Shown: positions 60,238 to 64,000 of the stretch, piece by piece
Position numbering within the stretch: position 1 is the stretch's first letter
How the letters are laid out: every line of letters begins with the position of its first letter
NCBI RefSeq assembly: GCF_043769475.1
Contig: NZ_CP171729.1
Span: 496,001 to 560,000, forward strand
Direction: 5' to 3'
From: Allomesorhizobium sp043769475
GTDB lineage: Bacteria; Pseudomonadota; Alphaproteobacteria; Rhizobiales; Rhizobiaceae
Length of the DNA: 64,000 nt
Made by a program: the position numbers and the translations under genes
The notes under the pieces: model-generated
Databases searched by the model: none
The model's input: only the letters and a program-made list of their open reading frames with translations
What the model was told of the DNA's origin: nothing

Positions 60238-60246
60238 GGCTCGGCC

Positions 60247-61293
60247 TCAGGCTCGGAACAGGCCGCGATTGCCGAACAGCGGCGCACGTTCGCCGATGCT
60301 CGACGGCTCGGTGTGGTAGCGGGCGATGCGGTTGACCTCCCGCGATGATCCAAAGACCACCGGGATGCGCTGGTGCAGGCCCTCGGGCTCGATCTCGAGG
60401 ATGCGGTTGACCGTGTCGGTCGCCGCTCCCCCGGCCTGCTCGACCAGATAGGCGATCGGGTTCGCCTCATAGACCAGCCGGAGCCGGCCCTGGTGGTAGC
60501 CCTTGCGGCTGTCGCCGGGATATAGGAACACGCCGCCGCGGATCAGGATTCGATAGCAGTCGGCGACCAGCGAGGCGATCCAGCGCATGTTGAAATCGCG
60601 CTCGCGCGGGCCTTCACTACCCTTCAGGCAGTCGTCCACATAGAGCCTGACGGCCTCGTCCCAGTGCCGGTAGTTGGCGGCGTTGATAGCGAATTCCTGG
60701 GTGCGCTCGGGAATGATGCGGCTCTCATAAGCCTGGACGAAGGCGCCGAGCCGGGCCGAGAGCACGAAGACATGGGTGCCGCTGCCCAGCGACAGCACCA
60801 GCGCCAGTTGCGGCCCGTAGATGAAGAAGCCGGCGCCGAGCTGGTTCGTTCCGGCCTGCAAAAAAGGGGCGGCCGGATTTGCGTCCGGCGCGCCAGTTGC
60901 AGGGAGGAGCGAGAAAATCGTTCCGATCGACACGTTGGTATCGATGTTGGAGGAGCCGTCGAGCGGGTCGATAGCGACGGCCAGCGGCGCGTCCTTGTTG
61001 AGCAGCACCGGCTGATCGAGTTCCTCCGACGCATAGAATGCGACCGGTGCGTGGCGCATGGCGTCGAGGAAAATGTCGTCGGCGAAGACATCCAGGTCCT
61101 TCTGGATGTCGCCATCCGTATTGGCGCCGCGCGTCCCGGCGAAGGCCGCGCCCAGGACCCCCTGGTTGATGACGTGGCGGATCTTGACGGCGGCCTCGGC
61201 GAGTTGATGGATCGTGGCAGCCACGGCCGGGCGAAGGCTGTCGCCGTGGCCGATATAGGAATTCAAGAACGCATCGAGCGTAGCCGCTGTCAT
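60247..61293 (-). CDS. cbbF: Fructose/sedoheptulose-1,6-bisphosphatase CbbF
   Basis: The ATG at 61293 is five bases from GGAGG, better spaced than the ATG at 61296. The class I enzyme (348 residues) has the metal-binding motif VAIDPLDGSSNIDTNVSIGT, the active segment GTRGANTDGDIQKDLDVFAD, YGPQLALVLSLGSGTHVFVL and SFYIPGDSRKGYHQGRLRLV-like FLYPGDSRKGYHQGR. It dephosphorylates fructose- and sedoheptulose-bisphosphate. It is the first gene of the operon, transcribed away from cbbR. Confidence 0.94.
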   Translation of the reverse strand: MTAATLDAFLNSYIGHGDSLRPAVAATIHQLAEAAVKIRHVINQGVLGAAFAGTRGANTDGDIQKDLDVFADDIFLDAMRHAPVAFYASEELDQPVLLNKDAPLAVAIDPLDGSSNIDTNVSIGTIFSLLPATGAPDANPAAPFLQAGTNQLGAGFFIYGPQLALVLSLGSGTHVFVLSARLGAFVQAYESRIIPERTQEFAINAANYRHWDEAVRLYVDDCLKGSEGPRERDFNMRWIASLVADCYRILIRGGVFLYPGDSRKGYHQGRLRLVYEANPIAYLVEQAGGAATDTVNRILEIEPEGLHQRIPVVFGSSREVNRIARYHTEPSSIGERAPLFGNRGLFRA

Positions 61294-61419
61294 CATGACC
61301 TCCCGAGCCGGCCTCGCCTCCTCACGGGGTTGGCTGCTCCTGTGTAGGGTCATCAAAAATGGCGGATAAGTAAATTTTAATAACTTTACGAGTGAGCTAA
61401 AAATAACTTACTGTTGGCC
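61294..61419. promoter_or_regulatory. cbbF/cbbR divergent promoter
   Basis: This 126-bp gap is AT-rich between 61366 and 61412, against a GC-rich background. It holds repeated AAGTAA/TTACTT-type half-sites: AAGTAAATT at 61368-61376, ACTTTAC at 61383-61389, and AACTTACT near its right end. Such TNA-spaced dyads are what CbbR proteins bind. It probably drives both the cbb operon and cbbR, with CbbR responding to a metabolite such as RuBP or PEP. Confidence 0.55.
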
Positions 61420-62370
61420 ATGCGTAATCTCACCCTCAAGCAGCTCAAGGCGGTTCAGGCGATCGCCAGCCAGGGCAAAATCGTCAACGCCGCCAAGCTG
61501 TTGGCCCTTTCGCCGCCGGCAGTGACGATCCAGTTGGGGCAGTTGGAGGAGGAGGTCGGGCTGTCCTTATTCGACCGGACCGCGAACGGCATGCGTCCCA
61601 CTGCCGCAGGACTGGCGTTTGTCGACGCCGCGCAGGTGATCGAGGAGCGGCTGCGCCTGCTGGGTGACCAGATGGACGCGATCAAGGGGGTGCGCGCCGG
61701 CAGCCTGAAGCTCGGCGTGGTCTCCACGGCGAAATATTTCGCGCCGCGCATGATGGCCGCTTTCATGAAAGAATATCCCGACATCGACATGCGGCTCGCC
61801 ATCGGCAATCGCGCCGAGACCATAGCCAGCCTGAAGAACCACGATGTCGATATCGCGCTTATGGGACGGCCGGCCAAGGACGTGCCGGTTCGCGCTTCGG
61901 CCTTCGGCGACCATCCGCTGGTCATCATCGCCCCGCCGGACCATCCGCTGGCCAAGGAGCGGGACATTTCCAAGGAGCGCATCGCCGAGGAGCATTTCCT
62001 CATCCGCGAACGGGGCTCCGGCACGCGCATTTCCCTGGAGATTTTCTTGAGCGAAGTGCCCGGCCGCATAGACGAACTCGGCGTCGAAATGGGCTCGAAC
62101 GAGACGATCAAGCAGGCGGTGATGGCGGGGCTCGGCATCGCCTTCATCTCGGCCCATACCATAGCCTTTGAGGTGGAGACCGGCCGACTCGTCATTCTCG
62201 ACGTGGTAGGCATGCCGATCCGCCGGCAATGGTTCGCCGTCATGCGCACCGACCGGGCGATCTCGCCGGCCATGGCCACCTTCCACGACTTCCTGATGCG
62301 AAAGGGCGCCATGTATTTGCCGCTGTTCGGGAAACTTTATCCGGAGGCGCGAGTAGGGAGTAGGGAATAG
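61420..62370 (+). CDS. cbbR: LysR family regulator CbbR
   Basis: The ATG at 61420 is chosen over an in-frame TTG at 61414. The 316-residue protein has the CbbR-type helix-turn-helix (MRNLTLKQLKAVQAIASQGK, then LLALSPPAVTIQLGQLEEEV, residues 1-45) and the effector domain with KLGVVSTAKYFAPRMMAAFM. It activates the divergent cbb operon. Its C-terminus (ARVGSRE) is encoded by the AGTAGGG heptamer repeat that also supplies the stop, so the natural end may have been altered by repeat insertion. Confidence 0.92.
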   Translation: MRNLTLKQLKAVQAIASQGKIVNAAKLLALSPPAVTIQLGQLEEEVGLSLFDRTANGMRPTAAGLAFVDAAQVIEERLRLLGDQMDAIKGVRAGSLKLGVVSTAKYFAPRMMAAFMKEYPDIDMRLAIGNRAETIASLKNHDVDIALMGRPAKDVPVRASAFGDHPLVIIAPPDHPLAKERDISKERIAEEHFLIRERGSGTRISLEIFLSEVPGRIDELGVEMGSNETIKQAVMAGLGIAFISAHTIAFEVETGRLVILDVVGMPIRRQWFAVMRTDRAISPAMATFHDFLMRKGAMYLPLFGKLYPEARVGSRE

Positions 62371-62372
62371 GG
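62352..62372. repeat. AGTAGGG/AATAGGG heptamer array
   Basis: Three adjacent seven-base units, AGTAGGG, AGTAGGG, AATAGGG, end the cbbR coding region and supply its TAG stop. The unit is the inverted relative of the CGCTATT (AATAGCG) array 40 bases to the right. Such 'gggagtagggaatag' tracts are common between genes in Mesorhizobium. Confidence 0.7.
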
Positions 62373-62412
62373 AAAATGCTTGCGGCCAGCAGATCGTTTC
62401 TGCGATCTCATT

Positions 62413-62454
62413 CGCTATTCGCTATTCGCTATTCGCTATTCGCTATTCGCTATT
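62413..62454. repeat. CGCTATT tandem heptamer array (6 copies)
   Basis: Six perfect copies of CGCTATT lie in the convergent gap between cbbR and the exported hypothetical protein. Read on the minus strand (AATAGCG) they encode the last residues and the stop of that protein. The array is prone to copy-number change by replication slippage and can pair with the AATAGGG array, giving a hairpin that may help terminate both transcripts. Confidence 0.85.
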
Positions 62455-63077
62455 CTCAGAATTTCCGAGATCGCCTTCGCCAACGCATAAAGCCGCTGCT
62501 CTATGAGCGTCGGGACTTCGCAGACGTAAGTGAGCGACTGCACGCGCTCCTCGAAGATGCGGGTTTCCCAGATCAGCCGGTCGGTGCGCAACGCGACCTC
62601 GTTGACGTCCGCGTCGGGCTTTGTGCGCAGGGCGTCGACCTCGGAGGCTTCCTTGCGCAGCCGCGCCGCCAGTTCGAGCTGTTTGCGGGCATAGCGGGCG
62701 ATGCCGGAGATGACTTGGGAGCGCTCGGCGTTCATGTAGTCGAACAGGCCCTGGACCAGCATCGTCATGCGGTCGTTCTTCTGGTCCGCCGGCAATCTGG
62801 TCGCGAAGTCGCGGATCTGCTTTTCCGCCTCGGCGATTGGCACCCGCCGCGCCGCGAGTTCCTTCACGAGCGCTGGGATTTCCTGGTCCTTCGCCCAGTC
62901 CTTTGCCGTTTGCGGCAGGTCCGGCCCGTTCCAGATCTGTCCAAGCGAGAGTTCGGGCACCTTGCGCTGGATGCAGGGCCAGTCGGGATCGGTGTTCATT
63001 GCGGCCAGCGCCGCGCCCGCCGCCGGCAGGAGCAAGACGGCCAGGGCCAGGCTGCGGACAAGGCTCGTTTTGCGCAT
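62436..63077 (-). CDS. Exported hypothetical protein associated with alcohol ABC transporter
   Basis: The 213-residue protein starts in an ATGA overlap with the permease gene. It has a signal peptide (VRSLALAVLLLPAAGAALAA, cleaved near residue 26), then a Cys pair (WPCIQRKVPELSLGQIWNGP and YVCEVPTLIEQR), and a long helical middle (KQLELAARLRKEASEVDALR). It is a conserved neighbour of PQQ-linked alcohol oxidation ABC transporters; its function is unknown. Its final residues come from the CGCTATT repeat. Confidence 0.75.
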   Translation of the reverse strand: MRKTSLVRSLALAVLLLPAAGAALAAMNTDPDWPCIQRKVPELSLGQIWNGPDLPQTAKDWAKDQEIPALVKELAARRVPIAEAEKQIRDFATRLPADQKNDRMTMLVQGLFDYMNAERSQVISGIARYARKQLELAARLRKEASEVDALRTKPDADVNEVALRTDRLIWETRIFEERVQSLTYVCEVPTLIEQRLYALAKAISEILRIANSE

Positions 63078-63949
63078 CAGGCGTTTCCTCCGGTATCCTG
63101 CTTGCGGGTCATCAGGCCGCGCGACGGATCGTAGGCGATGATCGCGCCGCCGAGGAACAACACCGTGCAACCGGCGACCACCGCCAGCGAAAACCACTCG
63201 ATCTGGCCGTAGAAGGCGAAGCGGATCAGCTCGACGGCATAGGTGAAGGGGTTGGCGAGACAGATCTTGTAGAGCAGGGGGCTCGATTCCTGGATCCGCC
63301 ATAGCGGATAGAGTGCCGGCGAGGCGAAATACATGGGGAAGATCACGAAGTTCATGACGCCCGCGAAGTTCTCGAGCTGCTTGATCATAGAGGAAAGCAG
63401 CAGCCCCAGCGCGCCGAGCATCACGCCGGCCAGGAACAGCGCCGGAAGCACGAGCAGGTAACCGATCGGAGGCGCCTTGACGCCCCAGAACCAGGCGATG
63501 CCGAGGAACACATAGACTTGGGCGATCGACACGGCGACGCCGGCGAGCAGCTTGGAAACCAGCAGGAACCAGCGCGGAAACGGACTGACCAGCAGCGTTC
63601 GCATGTTCCCCATCTCGCGGTCGTAGACCATCGACAGTGATGATTGCATGCCCGAGAACAGAAGGATCATGCCGCAGAGGCCGGGCGTGATGTAGACCTC
63701 GTAGAGCACGTAGGTCTTGTAGGGCGGGATGATCGAGACGCCGAGCACCTGCCGGAAGCCCGCCGCGAAGATGAACAGCCACAGCAGCGGCCGGACCAGC
63801 GAGGAGATGAAGCGTTCGCGCTGGTTGAGGAAGCGCAGCCCCTCGCGGACGAGGATGCCTTTCAGGCAGATGAGGTAGGCGGCGAGGCCGAACCCAGGCG
63901 CCGGCAACGACGCAACCTTTGTCTCGGTTTTCCCGGGCAGGGGGCTCAT
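63077..63949 (-). CDS. ABC-2 type permease, PQQ/alcohol-associated (PedC-like)
   Basis: The 290-residue protein has six membrane segments typical of ABC-2 exporters: LVRPLLWLFIFAAGFRQVLG, YVLYEVYITPGLCGMILLFS, LLVSKLLAGVAVSIAQVYVF, FLAGVMLGALGLLLSSMIKQ and AVVAGCTVLFLGGAIIAYDP. The segment MVYDREMGNMRTLLVSPFPR before helix 3 is the family's cytoplasmic loop. It matches the alcohol-oxidation-associated exporter group. The ATPase partner is encoded just upstream, overlapping its start. What it exports is not known. Confidence 0.85.
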   Translation of the reverse strand: MSPLPGKTETKVASLPAPGFGLAAYLICLKGILVREGLRFLNQRERFISSLVRPLLWLFIFAAGFRQVLGVSIIPPYKTYVLYEVYITPGLCGMILLFSGMQSSLSMVYDREMGNMRTLLVSPFPRWFLLVSKLLAGVAVSIAQVYVFLGIAWFWGVKAPPIGYLLVLPALFLAGVMLGALGLLLSSMIKQLENFAGVMNFVIFPMYFASPALYPLWRIQESSPLLYKICLANPFTYAVELIRFAFYGQIEWFSLAVVAGCTVLFLGGAIIAYDPSRGLMTRKQDTGGNA

Positions 63950-64000
63950 GACGGGTTCTCCGTGCCGGCAGCCGGAGCCTTGCGGCTGAGCTTGGAAAAA
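63946..64000 (-). CDS. ABC exporter ATPase, C-terminal fragment
   Basis: The last 17 codons of a gene whose stop overlaps the permease start (ATGA). The visible tail FSKLSRKAPAAGTENPS resembles the C-terminal end of exporter ATPases. The rest lies beyond the window. The assignment rests mainly on its coupling to the ABC-2 permease. Confidence 0.6.
   Translation of the reverse strand, partial: FSKLSRKAPAAGTENPS

Noticed and set aside
62413..62454. Tandem repeats as a possible CRISPR array
   Set aside because: The units are contiguous heptamers without spacers, and no cas genes are near.

Overview
The window is GC-rich (roughly 62-64 %), densely coded alphaproteobacterial DNA. The L-rhamnose locus (rhaDI divergent from rhaRSTPQUK), the cbbR/cbbFPTALSXE order, red-type RuBisCO with CbbX, XoxF with PQQ genes, and two copies of a hairpin-forming intergenic repeat all fit the Hyphomicrobiales. 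Phyllobacteriaceae, probably Mesorhizobium or a close relative, is most likely; this is inferred from gene order and style, since no 16S or other taxonomic marker is present.

Layout. (1) 1-6904: organic-acid/acyl-CoA metabolism. It holds an HMG-CoA-lyase-like fragment coupled to a family III CoA transferase, a divergent LysR regulator, a cupin, a methyltransferase, and an operon of MaoC-like protein, second CoA transferase and a solute-binding-protein-like protein without a signal peptide. (2) 6959-20153: a 6-deoxy-sugar (probably L-fucose) region with non-phosphorylative enzymes. These are a lactonase-type amidohydrolase, L-fuconate dehydratase, a 2-keto-3-deoxy-L-fuconate dehydrogenase-like SDR, a DapA-family lyase, a second enolase-superfamily enzyme, a RhaM-type mutarotase, a Gfo/Idh oxidoreductase and a MaoC protein. 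They come with a carbohydrate ABC transporter and IclR and GntR regulators. (3) 20202-23053: a TRAP transporter. (4) 24154-34931: a complete L-rhamnose catabolism and uptake locus. (5) 35112-36914: a 2H phosphoesterase, an ArsC/Spx-like protein and folP. (6) 36927-50997: a lanthanide-type methanol oxidation region. It contains pqqABCDE, where the very short pqqA is intact and pqqB carries a one-base frameshift, xoxF, xoxG, xoxJ, a CXXCW protein, a SoxYZ-like carrier, an MBL-fold hydrolase, a NitT/TauT-like ABC transporter with a degenerate signature motif, a frameshifted small gene and a cytochrome c. (7) 51051-62370: a nearly complete Calvin-cycle operon, cbbF-P-(small gene)-T-A-L-S-X-E-(redoxin)-Z, with divergent cbbR. 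(8) 62436-64000: an exported hypothetical protein and the start of a PQQ/alcohol-associated ABC-2 exporter, cut by the window edge.

Together the genes describe a bacterium that can use plant-wall 6-deoxyhexoses as carbon and energy, oxidise methanol in the periplasm through XoxF/PQQ and cytochromes, and fix the resulting CO2 through the Calvin cycle. Methanol, rhamnose and fucose are all released from methyl-esterified pectic polysaccharides, so the clustering may reflect one plant-associated niche.

Notable sequence-level signals are: two independent single-base frameshifts in otherwise well-conserved genes; a symmetric 46-bp dyad overlapping a TTGACA promoter; an IclR-type dyad; DeoR-type dyads in the rha divergent promoter; two copies of a long inverted-repeat element; and a heptamer repeat array into which two convergent genes both terminate. 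No tRNA, rRNA, CRISPR array, transposase or origin was recognised.
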